Assembly: GCA_963703235.1 (NCBI GenBank)
Contig: OY969802.1
Location: 682,001 to 746,000 of the forward strand
Reading direction: 5' to 3'
DNA length: 64,000 nt
From: VRUE01 sp963703235
Lineage (GTDB): Bacteria > Actinomycetota > Thermoleophilia > Solirubrobacterales > 70-9
Of this stretch, positions 1-9,056 are shown one piece after another. The notes beneath the pieces are model-generated. The model was not told where the DNA came from, searched no databases, and was given only the letters and a program-made list of their open reading frames with translations. Position 1 is the first letter of the stretch, and each line of letters begins with the position of its first letter. A program made the position numbers and the translations under genes.

Positions 1-282
1 CGTGTCGTCGACGTCTACCACGCCTGGCGGGGAACCATCGATCGCGAGTACGTCGACGAGCCGGGGTTCTGCAGAAGCGCCGCACTGGAGGAGGTCGAGG
101 CCGCCGACTTCACGCTTTCGCCAGGCCGTTACGTCGGCGCGCCCGAGGCCGAGGAGGACGAGATCGCATTCGAGGAGCGGATGGCATTGCTTGTCGACCG
201 GCTGGCGGAGGAGCTTGCGAACGACGCACGTGTGACCACGAACATGAAGGCCGCTCTCGAGTCGCTGGGATATGAGCTCTGA
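1..282 (+). CDS. hsdM: HsdM, type I restriction-modification methyltransferase subunit (C-terminal end)
   Basis: Only the last 93 residues are in the window; the gene enters from the left edge in frame 1 and stops at TGA 280-282. The fragment carries the motif FTLSPGRYVG, which closes the methyltransferase core of many HsdM proteins, followed by a charged helix (EERMALLVDRLAEEL). HsdM binds S-adenosylmethionine and methylates adenine in the site chosen by HsdS. Its stop overlaps the hsdS start by 11 nt, so the two are translationally coupled, as expected for the M2S1 core of the enzyme. The catalytic NPPY motif would lie outside the window and cannot be checked. Confidence 0.9.
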   Translation, partial: RVVDVYHAWRGTIDREYVDEPGFCRSAALEEVEAADFTLSPGRYVGAPEAEEDEIAFEERMALLVDRLAEELANDARVTTNMKAALESLGYEL

Positions 283-1519
283 GGCGGGCCCTTCATGGAG
301 GCCGGAGCTGTTGGGCAACCTTTGCTCTTTCCGCGCGGGATCTGCGTTCAAAACCGACCTGCAGGGCAGACGGGAGGGCAGGTTTCCATTCATCAAGGTG
401 AGCGACATGTCGCGTGCTGGAAACGCACGCTTCATCAGTGGGGCGGCGAACTGGGTCGATGAGGACGACCTAGTCGTCCTCAAGGCGAAGCCTTTCCACC
501 CGCCCACGATCGTTTTCGCGAAGATCGGCGAGGCACTCAAGGCGAATCGGTTCAGGATCCTGACTCAGGAAACTCTCATCGACAACAACCTGATGGGTGC
601 AATTCCGAACCCCGAATTGGTCAATCCGCAATTCCTGTACTACTTGCTGCAGGCGTTGGGACTACCCTCGCTCGCCACCGGTTCGGCTCTGCCTTATCTG
701 AAGGCGGGCGACCTGCGGAAGGTGGAGCTTTCGCTTCCCGAGCAAGAGGAGCAACGACGCATCGCGTGGGTGCTGAACGCCCTGGACGACAAAATCGACA
801 GCAACCTCAGGATCACGGATCTGCTCCAAGCGGCAGCGGTCACTATGTTCGGGGCCTGGTTTCTCGATTTCCTTTGGGCTGACGAGTTCGAGGAAAGCGC
901 CATCGGCTCCATTCCGCGTGGCTGGTCGGTCGGTGTGTTGTCGGATCTCGCGACCGTTACGATGGGCCAATCGCCTCCGGGCGATTCCTACTCGAACGAC
1001 TCGGGCAATGGAATCCCTCTGGTCCAAGGAATGAGTGCGTTCGGTGAACGCTATCCGAGGATTGGCACTTGGACGTGTTCGCCGACCAGACGTGCGTCGC
1101 CTGGTGCGACGCTGATGACGGTGCGAGCGCCCGTTGGCGCCGTCAACGTTTCGCGCTCCGAGGTCTGCCTCGGCCGTGGGGTGGCGGGCATCCACTCGGA
1201 GTACCCTGCGTTCACGGAGCTCCTTGTTAGAAGCCTGGAGCCGCGCTGGAGGAAAGAGGAGTCGGGAACGATCTTTCCGGCGGTGAACCGTAAGCAGATC
1301 CTCGGTATCCAGGTGGTAATACCACCCCCGGAGAAAGTCCAAGAGTACGAGGGCTTTGCACGGCCCATGATCGACCGGATGCTCTCACTTGCGGCCCAGA
1401 TCGACGGGTTCACGGAGCTCCGTGGCGCCCTCCTTCCCAAACTCATCTCCGGCGAGATTCGCGTTCCCGATACGGCCGACCCGGATGAGGCGATCGGCGC
1501 GGTTGCCGCTGTCGGCTGA
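272..1519 (+). CDS. hsdS: HsdS, type I restriction-modification specificity subunit
   Basis: 415 residues, the usual size for HsdS. There are two target-recognition halves, each followed by a helical conserved region. The first spacer follows SLPEQEEQRRIAWVLNALDD (about residues 150-170); the second follows IPPPEKVQEYEGFARPMID near residue 355. This tandem TRD plus dimerising helix layout is diagnostic of HsdS, which sets the DNA sequence recognised by the whole complex. The start ATG 272 lies inside the hsdM end. Codon use is less GC-biased than in the core genes downstream, as is common in restriction genes that move between strains. The recognised sequence cannot be deduced by eye. Confidence 0.93.
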   Translation: MSSEAGPSWRPELLGNLCSFRAGSAFKTDLQGRREGRFPFIKVSDMSRAGNARFISGAANWVDEDDLVVLKAKPFHPPTIVFAKIGEALKANRFRILTQETLIDNNLMGAIPNPELVNPQFLYYLLQALGLPSLATGSALPYLKAGDLRKVELSLPEQEEQRRIAWVLNALDDKIDSNLRITDLLQAAAVTMFGAWFLDFLWADEFEESAIGSIPRGWSVGVLSDLATVTMGQSPPGDSYSNDSGNGIPLVQGMSAFGERYPRIGTWTCSPTRRASPGATLMTVRAPVGAVNVSRSEVCLGRGVAGIHSEYPAFTELLVRSLEPRWRKEESGTIFPAVNRKQILGIQVVIPPPEKVQEYEGFARPMIDRMLSLAAQIDGFTELRGALLPKLISGEIRVPDTADPDEAIGAVAAVG

Positions 1520-1523
1520 CTCG

Positions 1524-4500
1524 ATGGCAGGGTCTCCGGTCAGCGAGGACTCGCTCGTCGAGCAGCCGGCGCTGGAACGACTTCGCAACGCAGGATGGGA
1601 ACACGTCCACGGCAGCGAGCTTGCGGCCGAAGGCCCAGCGGCGGAACGCTCCCGGTGGTCGGACGTGGTGCTGCTCGGTCGCTTGCGGAGGGCGATCGAA
1701 CGGGTCAATCCGCAGCTGCCCGCGGAGTCGGTGCAGCGGGCCTGCGAGATTGTCCTCACCTCCGCCTCGCCGGCCGTCGTCGAGGACCATCGTGACTTTC
1801 ACAATCTGCTGCTTTCGGGAGTCCCGGTCGCCTACGTCGACAGCGACGGGGTCGAGCGAAACGATCACGCGAAGCTGGTCGATTTCGACGACCCGAGCAG
1901 GAACGAATTCGTCGCGGTAAACCAGCTCACCGTGATCGTGGGTGGGAAGAACCGCCGCCCGGACATCCTGCTTTACGTGAACGGGTTGCCACTCGGCCAG
2001 ATCGAGCTCAAGGTCCCCGGCGGCAAGGCCATGGCCGAGCGCGCGGTCAACCAGGTGCAGCACTACGTCCAGACGATCTCGCCGCTCTACCGATACGTGG
2101 AGATCGTCGGTGTCTCCGATTACCTGCAGGCTCGCGTCGGCACCATCACCACGCCGGCCGAGCACTTCGGTGAGTGGAAGACGATGTCCTCGGAGGACTC
2201 CGAGCGCAAGCGCCCTCAGCTCGAGCTGATGATCGACGGGGCGTTTGCGCCGGCTCCGTTCCTGGAGCTGATTCGCGACTTCGTCTTCTTCGAGACCGAT
2301 GGTGCGAAGACGTGGAAGGTGCTGGCCAAATACCACCAGGTGGATGCCGTCCACGCGGCGGTTGCCTCGGCAGCGCAGGCGATGGGAGGCGATCGGCGCG
2401 GTGGCATCGTCTGGCACACGCAGGGTGCGGGCAAGAGCTACACCATGGTCTTTTTCGCCAACAAGCTACGCCGCGATCCTCGTTTCGCAAATCCGACGAT
2501 CGTCGCCGTCACCGATCGCAACGACCTGGACAGTCAACTCGCCGAAACGTTCTCGGCTACCCAGCTGTCCTCGGCCTGTCGCCAGGCCGAGGAGATCACC
2601 GGCGGCCCCAGCAGCCTTCATCGGCTGCTCCGCGTGCCAGCAGGGGGCATCGTCTTCACGACGATCCAGAAGTTCGCTCCTCCTCCTGGCGCCGCGGCGA
2701 TGCCCGTCCTCTCCCAGCGAGAGAACATCATCGTGATGGCCGACGAGGCACATCGTTCCCAGTACGCGAAGTTCGCTGAGAACATCGCGCTTGCCCTGCC
2801 GAACGCCGTCCGCATCGGCTTTACCGGAACCCCCGTCGAGCAGGCGGATCGCTCGACTCGCCTGGTCTTCGGCGACTACGTCTCTGTCTACCGGATGCGC
2901 CAGGCGCAGGAGGACGAGGCGACGGTTCCGATCTACTACGAATCCCGCCAGATTCCCGTCGAGATCGACGATCCGGATGAGTTGCAGCGGGTCGAGCAGG
3001 TGCTCGAAGACGAGGAGGAGGAAGCGGCCAGCAGGCTGGTTACGGCATGGGCGAAGCTGGAGCCGGTCGTCGGCTCCCCCGAGCGGATGCGGCGGCTCGC
3101 CGACGACGTCGCCGAGCATCACCGAATGCGCTACGAGGCTCAGCCCGGAAAGGCGATCGTGGTCGCCTTCTCACGCCGGATCGCCGCCGAGCTGACCGAC
3201 CTCTTGGGCTCGCGACTCGGGAAAGAGGCGGTCGACTGCGTGATCTCGGCGCAGGCCACCGAACCCCCCGCCATCTCCCGCTTCCGCCGCTCCAAAGCGG
3301 AGCTGAAGAAGCTCGCCAGACGGTTCAAGGATCCCGAAGACCCCCTCCGGGTGGTCGTCGTCAAGAACATGTGGCTGACTGGGTTCGATGCTCCTGTTCT
3401 GCACACCCTCTACGTCGACAAGCCGATGCGCGACCACGGGCTGTTGCAGGCGATCGCGCGGGTCAACCGGGTCTTGAGCGGCAAGCCAGGCGGGCTGATC
3501 GTCGACTACATCGGCATCGGCGAGGACCTGCGCGCGTCGCTCGGGGCTTACGACGAGACCGAGATGGATGAGCCGACGATCCTCGTCGCGCAGGCGGTCG
3601 CTGGCCTGGGCGAAAAATACGAGATGCTCGCCGCGATGCTGCACCCGATCGGCTTCCGGCCGGGCGAGCTGCAGCGCACGCCGAAGCCCGGGCCGCTCTT
3701 CTTCGATGTCTACAACCTGATCCTCGAGAGCGACCGCAAGATGCACGAATTCCTCGATGCCGAGGCGGCGCTGACTCGCTGGTACGCGCTGGCGCGAACG
3801 CAGGATGCGGCGATCGAGATGCGCGACGACGTCGCCTTCTTCGCCAGGCTGGCTGCCGCCGTGCGGACGATTGCCGTCCCCGAAGCGCGGACGAGCCCGG
3901 CAGCGGAGCAGGCCATGCGCCAGTTCTTCTCCGAGGCTCTCGCGGCCGGCGAGGTCCTCGACGTCTTCGGGATGACCGACAAGGACCGGCCGGAGATCTC
4001 GGTGCTCTCGGACGATTTTCTCGATTCGCTTGCGACGAAGGGCGAGCACCGGAACGTGCAGGTTCGGTTGCTGGAGAAGCTCCTCGACGACGAGATCCGA
4101 AGGCGGGCAGGTGCGAACCGGATGCAGGCTCGACTCTTCCGCGAGCAGATAGAGACCGTCCTTCGGCGTTATGAACAGCAGCAGCTTGCCAGCGCCGAGG
4201 TTGTCGAAGACCTGGTCGAGATAGCACGGCGGCTGCGAGACGCACGTGGTCGCCACCAGCGGTTGGGCCTCAGCGAAGAGGAGGCGGCCTTCTACGACGC
4301 GCTCGCCGGTGGCGTCGAGGAGGTCAAGGCCGACCCCAAGCTGGCCGCGATCGCGCACGACCTGGTGGAGACGATCCGCACCGACCTCAGCATCGACTGG
4401 GCCGACCGCGATGCGACCGAGGCCAAGATCCGCGCCAAGATCAAACGCCTGCTGCGTCAGAGCGGTTACGAACCGCCCGCGCCAAAGGGAACCGCCGGCG

Positions 4501-4616
4501 CCGGCGACGGGCGGGGCCGGCGCTTGGACGAGGCTGCCCAGCTCGTCCTCGACCAGGCGAAGGCGCTCTACCGCCGTTGGCCTGAGATTCAAAGCGGCGA
4601 GTCGACCCCGCTCTGA
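1524..4616 (+). CDS. hsdR: HsdR, type I restriction endonuclease subunit
   Basis: 1030 residues from ATG 1524, placed 4 nt after the hsdS stop; longer readings overlap hsdS and are not needed. The N-terminal PD-(D/E)XK nuclease is visible as D147 and E161-L-K163 in a stretch typical of HsdR. A superfamily 2 translocase follows: Walker A TQGAGKS near residue 299, motif II DEAH at 407, and motif III GFTGTP near 436. A C-terminal helical part binds the methylase core. HsdR uses ATP to pull in unmodified DNA and then cuts it. All key motifs are present, so the system looks intact. The next 288 bp, up to the DAHP synthase gene, show no gene. Confidence 0.95.
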   Translation: MAGSPVSEDSLVEQPALERLRNAGWEHVHGSELAAEGPAAERSRWSDVVLLGRLRRAIERVNPQLPAESVQRACEIVLTSASPAVVEDHRDFHNLLLSGVPVAYVDSDGVERNDHAKLVDFDDPSRNEFVAVNQLTVIVGGKNRRPDILLYVNGLPLGQIELKVPGGKAMAERAVNQVQHYVQTISPLYRYVEIVGVSDYLQARVGTITTPAEHFGEWKTMSSEDSERKRPQLELMIDGAFAPAPFLELIRDFVFFETDGAKTWKVLAKYHQVDAVHAAVASAAQAMGGDRRGGIVWHTQGAGKSYTMVFFANKLRRDPRFANPTIVAVTDRNDLDSQLAETFSATQLSSACRQAEEITGGPSSLHRLLRVPAGGIVFTTIQKFAPPPGAAAMPVLSQRENIIVMADEAHRSQYAKFAENIALALPNAVRIGFTGTPVEQADRSTRLVFGDYVSVYRMRQAQEDEATVPIYYESRQIPVEIDDPDELQRVEQVLEDEEEEAASRLVTAWAKLEPVVGSPERMRRLADDVAEHHRMRYEAQPGKAIVVAFSRRIAAELTDLLGSRLGKEAVDCVISAQATEPPAISRFRRSKAELKKLARRFKDPEDPLRVVVVKNMWLTGFDAPVLHTLYVDKPMRDHGLLQAIARVNRVLSGKPGGLIVDYIGIGEDLRASLGAYDETEMDEPTILVAQAVAGLGEKYEMLAAMLHPIGFRPGELQRTPKPGPLFFDVYNLILESDRKMHEFLDAEAALTRWYALARTQDAAIEMRDDVAFFARLAAAVRTIAVPEARTSPAAEQAMRQFFSEALAAGEVLDVFGMTDKDRPEISVLSDDFLDSLATKGEHRNVQVRLLEKLLDDEIRRRAGANRMQARLFREQIETVLRRYEQQQLASAEVVEDLVEIARRLRDARGRHQRLGLSEEEAAFYDALAGGVEEVKADPKLAAIAHDLVETIRTDLSIDWADRDATEAKIRAKIKRLLRQSGYEPPAPKGTAGAGDGRGRRLDEAAQLVLDQAKALYRRWPEIQSGESTPL

Positions 4617-4904
4617 GCGGCCCCGCTCGATCGCGCCACACCTGCTACAAAGTCTTCGACCGATGAAGCGAACAGGCGACACCGCTAGCAGCATGTGCGC
4701 AAGGCGCGCCGCGGTTGCCCCTGTGCGCATCTCGTATTACTGGCGATTTAGCTAGGCGTCCGGCCTGGCGGCATCGTGCCGCATCCATAGAGCGTTCGGC
4801 CGGGCGCCGGTGCAGGTGGTTTGCGCGCTTCCCATCGCCCGCGCTCGCATGGCGAAGCCCGCTTGGAAAGTAAGGTCTTCGATGTGGAGAAAGGCGGCGG
4901 CAAG

Positions 4905-5990
4905 ATGATGATCGGAATGCAGCGAACGCGGGACCCGGTCCGCGACCAGCGGATCGAGCGGATCGTGGAGCTGGTCTCGCCCGAGGCGCTGCTCGGCGAC
5001 CTGCCGCTCGGCGAGGAGCGGGAGGCGGCGGTGGTGCGCGGCAGGGGCGAAGTCGGCAACGTGCTCGACCTCAGCGACGACCGGCTGCTGGTCGTGGTCG
5101 GGCCGTGCAGCGTGCACGACCCCGAGGCAGCGCTCGAGTACGCCGGCCGCCTGGCCGAACAGGCGAAAGAGCTGCACGACGACCTGCTGGTCGCGATGCG
5201 GGTCTACTTCGAGAAGCCGCGGACGACGACGGGCTGGAAGGGCCTGATCAACGACCCCTACCTCGACGGCTCCTGCGACGTCAACGCCGGCCTGCGGATG
5301 GCCCGCACGCTGTTGCTGCAGGTGCTCGACCTCGGCTTGCCGATCGGCTGCGAGTTCCTCGACCCGATCACGCCGCAGTACATCGCCGACACGGTCGGCT
5401 GGGGGGCGATCGGCGCCCGTACGACCGAGAGCCAGATCCACCGCCAGCTCGGCTCCGGCCTCTCGATGCCGATCGGCTTCAAGAACCGCACCGACGGCGA
5501 CGTCCAGGTCGCGGTCGACGCGGTCCGCGCCGCCGCCGTCTCGCACGCCTTCGCCGGCATTGACGACGCCGGCCGGCCGGCGATCCACCACACCGCGGGA
5601 AACCCGGACGGGCACGTGATCCTGCGCGGCGGCAGGGGGGCGCCGAACTGCGACGCCAAAGGCATCGCGGCGGCGCTGGAGATGCTGAAGGCGGCCGGCC
5701 TGGCGGAGCGGGTGGTGATCGACGCCTCCCACGACAACAGCGCCAAGGACCCCGAGCAGCAGATCGCCGCCGCGGGCCAGATCGGCGACCAGATCGCCGC
5801 CGGCAACGCGGCGATCGTCGGCGTCATGCTGGAGTCCTTCCTGGTCGAGGGCCGCCAGGAGCTCGGCCCCGGCGACGTCGAATCGCTCACCTACGGGCAA
5901 TCGATCACCGACCCCTGCATCGACTGGGAGGAGACCGTCTCCGTGCTGGAGCGGCTGGCGGCGGCAGTGCGGGCGCGGCGCGGCGCATGA
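4905..5990 (+). CDS. aroF: 3-deoxy-7-phosphoheptulonate (DAHP) synthase, class I (AroF/G/H family)
   Basis: 361 residues. It condenses phosphoenolpyruvate and erythrose 4-phosphate, the entry step of the shikimate pathway. Family motifs are VVVGPCSVHDP, EKPRTTTGWKGLINDP, GARTTESQ and VIDASHDNSAKD, which are the substrate- and metal-binding segments of the COG0722 enzymes. ATG 4905 is chosen because GGAGAAAGG at 4886-4894 lies 10 nt upstream; an earlier start at 4821 would add a poorly conserved leader. The gene is coupled to tyrA through an ATGA overlap, followed by aroA, so one transcript covers the start, middle and tyrosine branch of aromatic biosynthesis. Feedback control by an aromatic amino acid is likely but cannot be read here. 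Confidence 0.95.
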   Translation: MMIGMQRTRDPVRDQRIERIVELVSPEALLGDLPLGEEREAAVVRGRGEVGNVLDLSDDRLLVVVGPCSVHDPEAALEYAGRLAEQAKELHDDLLVAMRVYFEKPRTTTGWKGLINDPYLDGSCDVNAGLRMARTLLLQVLDLGLPIGCEFLDPITPQYIADTVGWGAIGARTTESQIHRQLGSGLSMPIGFKNRTDGDVQVAVDAVRAAAVSHAFAGIDDAGRPAIHHTAGNPDGHVILRGGRGAPNCDAKGIAAALEMLKAAGLAERVVIDASHDNSAKDPEQQIAAAGQIGDQIAAGNAAIVGVMLESFLVEGRQELGPGDVESLTYGQSITDPCIDWEETVSVLERLAAAVRARRGA

Positions 5991-7072
5991 GGGCAGCCGT
6001 CCTCGGCGTCGGCCTGATCGGCGGCTCGATCGGGCTCGCGGCGCGGCAGCGGCTCGGCTGCGAGGTCGTCGGCTGGGGACCGCGGCGGGCGACGCTGGAG
6101 CGGGCGGTCGAGCTCGGAGCGGTCGACCGCCCGGCGGACTCGGTCGGCGAGGCCTGCGCCGGGGCGGACGTCGTCTTCTGCGCCTCGCCGGTATCGGCCC
6201 TGCCGGAGCTGGTCGCCGCGGCGCTGGAGGCGAGCGGCCCCGAGACGGTCGTCACCGACGCCGGCTCGACCAAGCGCCAGCTCGTCGCCGCGCTGGGCGG
6301 CGACGAGCGCTTCATCGGCGGCCACCCCCTCGCCGGCGCCGAGACCGCCGGCGTGCAGAACGCCCGCGCCGACCTCTTCGAGGGCGCCCGCTGGTACCTG
6401 ACGCCGACAGAGCGCTCCAGCGGCATCCTCTACGACCGCCTGCAGCGCCTCGTCTCCGACCTCGGCGCCCGCCCGCAGGCGATCGACCCCGGGGCCCACG
6501 ACCGCCTGATGGCGACGGTAAGCCACCTCCCGCACGTGCTCGCCAACGTGCTCGCCGCCCAGGCCGCTGCCGAGCTGACCCGCGACTCGCAGCGGATGCC
6601 GGAGGTCGGACCGAGCTTCCGCGACGCGACTCGCGTGGCCGGCTCGAACCCGTCGATCTGGGGCGACATCTTCAGTGGCAACAGGGAGGCGATCGCCGAC
6701 GCCATCGACGACGCCGTCGCGCGGTTGAACGATGCGAAGGAGCTGATCGGCGCGGGCGAACCGGATGCCGTCACGGACTGGCATGCCGCCGCGGGCGCCG
6801 ACCGGGGCCGTTTGCTCGAGACCGAGGCGGGGGCCGGACCGCTGCGCGAGGTGCGCGTCGTCGTCCCCAACCGGCCGGGAATCGTCGCCGAGCTGGCGCT
6901 GGCGCTGGGCGAGGCCGGCGTCAACATCGAGGACATGGCGCTGCACCCGGCGGCCGACATGCAGTCGGGGGCGATCTCGCTCTGGGTTGCCGGCGAGGAG
7001 CAGGCCGAGCGGGCGGTGGCTCTGGTGACCGAGCTGGGCCACTCGGCGACCGCGCTGGGCGAGGGCGCCTAG
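5987..7072 (+). CDS. tyrA: Prephenate dehydrogenase with C-terminal ACT domain
   Basis: 361 residues. It opens with the NAD(P)-binding motif GVGLIGGSIG (residues 7-16) and carries the family segments TDAGSTK and GGHPLAGAE, then a helical C-terminal domain. From about residue 285 there is an ACT domain (VVVPNRPGIVAELALALGE), a regulatory fold that usually binds an amino acid, here probably tyrosine. The enzyme oxidises prephenate to 4-hydroxyphenylpyruvate. The start ATG overlaps the DAHP synthase stop by 4 nt. An arogenate-specific form is possible; sequence alone does not separate the two. Confidence 0.94.
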   Translation: MRAAVLGVGLIGGSIGLAARQRLGCEVVGWGPRRATLERAVELGAVDRPADSVGEACAGADVVFCASPVSALPELVAAALEASGPETVVTDAGSTKRQLVAALGGDERFIGGHPLAGAETAGVQNARADLFEGARWYLTPTERSSGILYDRLQRLVSDLGARPQAIDPGAHDRLMATVSHLPHVLANVLAAQAAAELTRDSQRMPEVGPSFRDATRVAGSNPSIWGDIFSGNREAIADAIDDAVARLNDAKELIGAGEPDAVTDWHAAAGADRGRLLETEAGAGPLREVRVVVPNRPGIVAELALALGEAGVNIEDMALHPAADMQSGAISLWVAGEEQAERAVALVTELGHSATALGEGA

Positions 7073-7077
7073 CTCCG

Positions 7078-8400
7078 GTGACGACCCGCTTCGACCCCTC
7101 CGGCCCGCTGCGCGGCTCGCTGCGGCCGCCGCCGGACAAGTCGGTCTCCCACCGGGCGGCGCTGATCGCCGCGATGGGGGAGGGGGAGACGGCGATCGAG
7201 GGCTACCTCGACTCGGCCGACACTCGCTCGACCCTGACTGCGGTGCAGGAACTGGGGGCAACGGTCGAGCGCATTGGCCCCGGCGTGATCGATCGAGGCC
7301 TGCGAATTCGGGGCGTTGGCCTGCGCGGCGCCGGCGCGGTCGCGACCGAACCCGGAAACGTCGGCCCTTTTTCCATCGACGTTGGCAACGCGGGAACGCT
7401 TCTACGCCTGCTGCCCGGCTGGCTGGCAGGGCAGGAGACCGGACGCTGGACGCTCGACGGCGACGACTCGATTCGGCGCCGCCCGGTCGACCGCATCGCC
7501 GAGCCGTTGGCCCTGATGGGCGCGCACGTGAGTTGCCGCGAGAACCGCTTTACGCCGGTGACGGTCGAGGGGGCGCCGCTGCACGGCATCTCCTACGAGG
7601 TGCCGGTCGCCAGCGCCCAGGTCAAGTCCTGTCTCCTCTTTGCCGGCTTGCTCGCCGAGGGTGAGACCCAGATCGCCGAGCCGCTGCCGACCCGCGATCA
7701 CAGCGAGCGGATGCTGGCCGCGGCTGGGGCCGAGATCGAGCGCAACGATGGCGTTGTCTCGGTGCGGCCCGCCGCTCGGCTCGAACCGGGCCGGATCGTC
7801 GTGCCGGCCGACTTCTCCTCGGCCGCCTTCTTCCTCGTCGCGGCTCTGCTCGTCCCCGGCAGTGAGGTCGACCTGCTCGGCGTCGGCCTCAACCCGACCC
7901 GCACCGGCTTGCTCTCGATCTTGGCCCGAATGGGCGCCGAGCTGGAGGTCGAGGCCGAAGGCGAGCGGGGGGGCGAGCCGAGCGGCGGGATCCGGGCGCG
8001 CACGTCAGAACTGCACGGCACCGAGGTCGGCGGCGCTGAGATCCCGCTGGCGATCGACGAGCTGCCGCTGGTCGCGCTCGCCGCCTGCTTTGCCGAGGGC
8101 GCGACGACGATCCGCGACGCCGTCGAGCTGCGGCGCAAGGAGAGCGATCGCATCGCAACCGTCGCCGCGGCGCTGACCGCGCTCGGTGCCGAGGTCGAGA
8201 CGAGCGAGGACGGGATGCGGATCGAGGGGACCGGTGGACTGCGCGGCGGCACGGTCGACTCCCACGGCGACCACCGGATCGCGATGCTCGGCGCAGTAGC
8301 CGGCCTCGCCTCGCGCGAGGGCGTGGCGGTGGCGGGCATGGACGCTGCCGCCGTTAGCTACCCCGGTTTTCAGGCCGACCTCGCCTCGCTCGCACGCTGA
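7078..8400 (+). CDS. aroA: EPSP synthase (3-phosphoshikimate 1-carboxyvinyltransferase)
   Basis: 440 residues from GTG 7078, 5 nt after tyrA. The enzyme joins shikimate 3-phosphate with phosphoenolpyruvate in the sixth shikimate step. The signature PPDKSVSHRAALIAAMGEG is at the N-terminus, NAGTLLRL in the first half, and DELPLVALAACFAEG, RRKESDRI and DSHGDHRIAM in the second, matching the two-domain inside-out barrel. Position 20-28 resembles the class common in high-GC Gram-positives. The gene continues the aromatic run and is followed after 17 nt by cmk, a pairing seen in many bacteria. Confidence 0.96.
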   Translation: MTTRFDPSGPLRGSLRPPPDKSVSHRAALIAAMGEGETAIEGYLDSADTRSTLTAVQELGATVERIGPGVIDRGLRIRGVGLRGAGAVATEPGNVGPFSIDVGNAGTLLRLLPGWLAGQETGRWTLDGDDSIRRRPVDRIAEPLALMGAHVSCRENRFTPVTVEGAPLHGISYEVPVASAQVKSCLLFAGLLAEGETQIAEPLPTRDHSERMLAAAGAEIERNDGVVSVRPAARLEPGRIVVPADFSSAAFFLVAALLVPGSEVDLLGVGLNPTRTGLLSILARMGAELEVEAEGERGGEPSGGIRARTSELHGTEVGGAEIPLAIDELPLVALAACFAEGATTIRDAVELRRKESDRIATVAAALTALGAEVETSEDGMRIEGTGGLRGGTVDSHGDHRIAMLGAVAGLASREGVAVAGMDAAAVSYPGFQADLASLAR

Positions 8401-8417
8401 GCCATAGCCTGCCGGCC

Positions 8418-9056
8418 ATGGTTATCGCGATCGACGGGCCCGCTGGGGCCGGCAAGTCGACGGTCGCCCGCGCGGTAGCGGCGGCGCTCGGCTTCACCTA
8501 CCTCGACTCGGGGGCGATGTACCGCTGCGTGGCGCTGGCCGGGCTGGAGCGGGATGTCGACCTGGAGGACGGCGAGGCGATGGCGGCGCTCGCCAAGTCG
8601 CTGCGGATCGGGCTCGACGGCGACCGGGTCGAGCTCGACGGCCGCGAGGTCGGCGCCGCGATCCGCACACCCAAGGTCACCGAGGCGTCCTCGCACGTCT
8701 CCGTGCACCCCGGCGTGCGCGAGGCGATGGTCGCGCAGCAGCAGCAACTGATCGCTGCCGGGCGCTACGTCGCCGAGGGCCGCGACATCGGCACCGTCGT
8801 CAGCCCCGATGCCCCACTGAAGGTCTTTCTCACCGCCGCAGCCGAGGAGCGGGCGCGGCGGCGTGCGGCTCAGACGGGTGAGGACGAAGCGGCAGTGCAG
8901 GCAGCGCAGCGGCAGCGCGACAAGCGCGACGAGACGCGCGAGCACAGCGCCTTGCGCGCCGCGCCCGATGCGGTCGAGATCGACACCACCGGCCTCGGCA
9001 TCGACGAAGTGGTGGGCCGGGTCGTCGAGCTGGCCCACGCGCGGGGCCTGGCGTGA
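8418..9056 (+). CDS. cmk: Cytidylate kinase
   Basis: 212 residues. It phosphorylates CMP and dCMP to the diphosphates. The P-loop GPAGAGKSTVA begins at residue 7, followed by LDSGAMYR (nucleotide monophosphate binding) and GRDIGTVV plus PLKVFLTA in the second half, all standard for Cmk. Start ATG 8418 is 17 nt after aroA. The stop overlaps the GTG start of der in a GTGA, and cmk-der adjacency is widespread in actinobacteria. Confidence 0.96.
   Translation: MVIAIDGPAGAGKSTVARAVAAALGFTYLDSGAMYRCVALAGLERDVDLEDGEAMAALAKSLRIGLDGDRVELDGREVGAAIRTPKVTEASSHVSVHPGVREAMVAQQQQLIAAGRYVAEGRDIGTVVSPDAPLKVFLTAAAEERARRRAAQTGEDEAAVQAAQRQRDKRDETREHSALRAAPDAVEIDTTGLGIDEVVGRVVELAHARGLA

Noticed and set aside
4617..4904. 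Small gene, tRNA or leader before the DAHP synthase gene
   Set aside because: The 288 bp show only the short direct repeat TGTGCGCA and GC-rich sequence; no family-like frame or attenuator could be supported.
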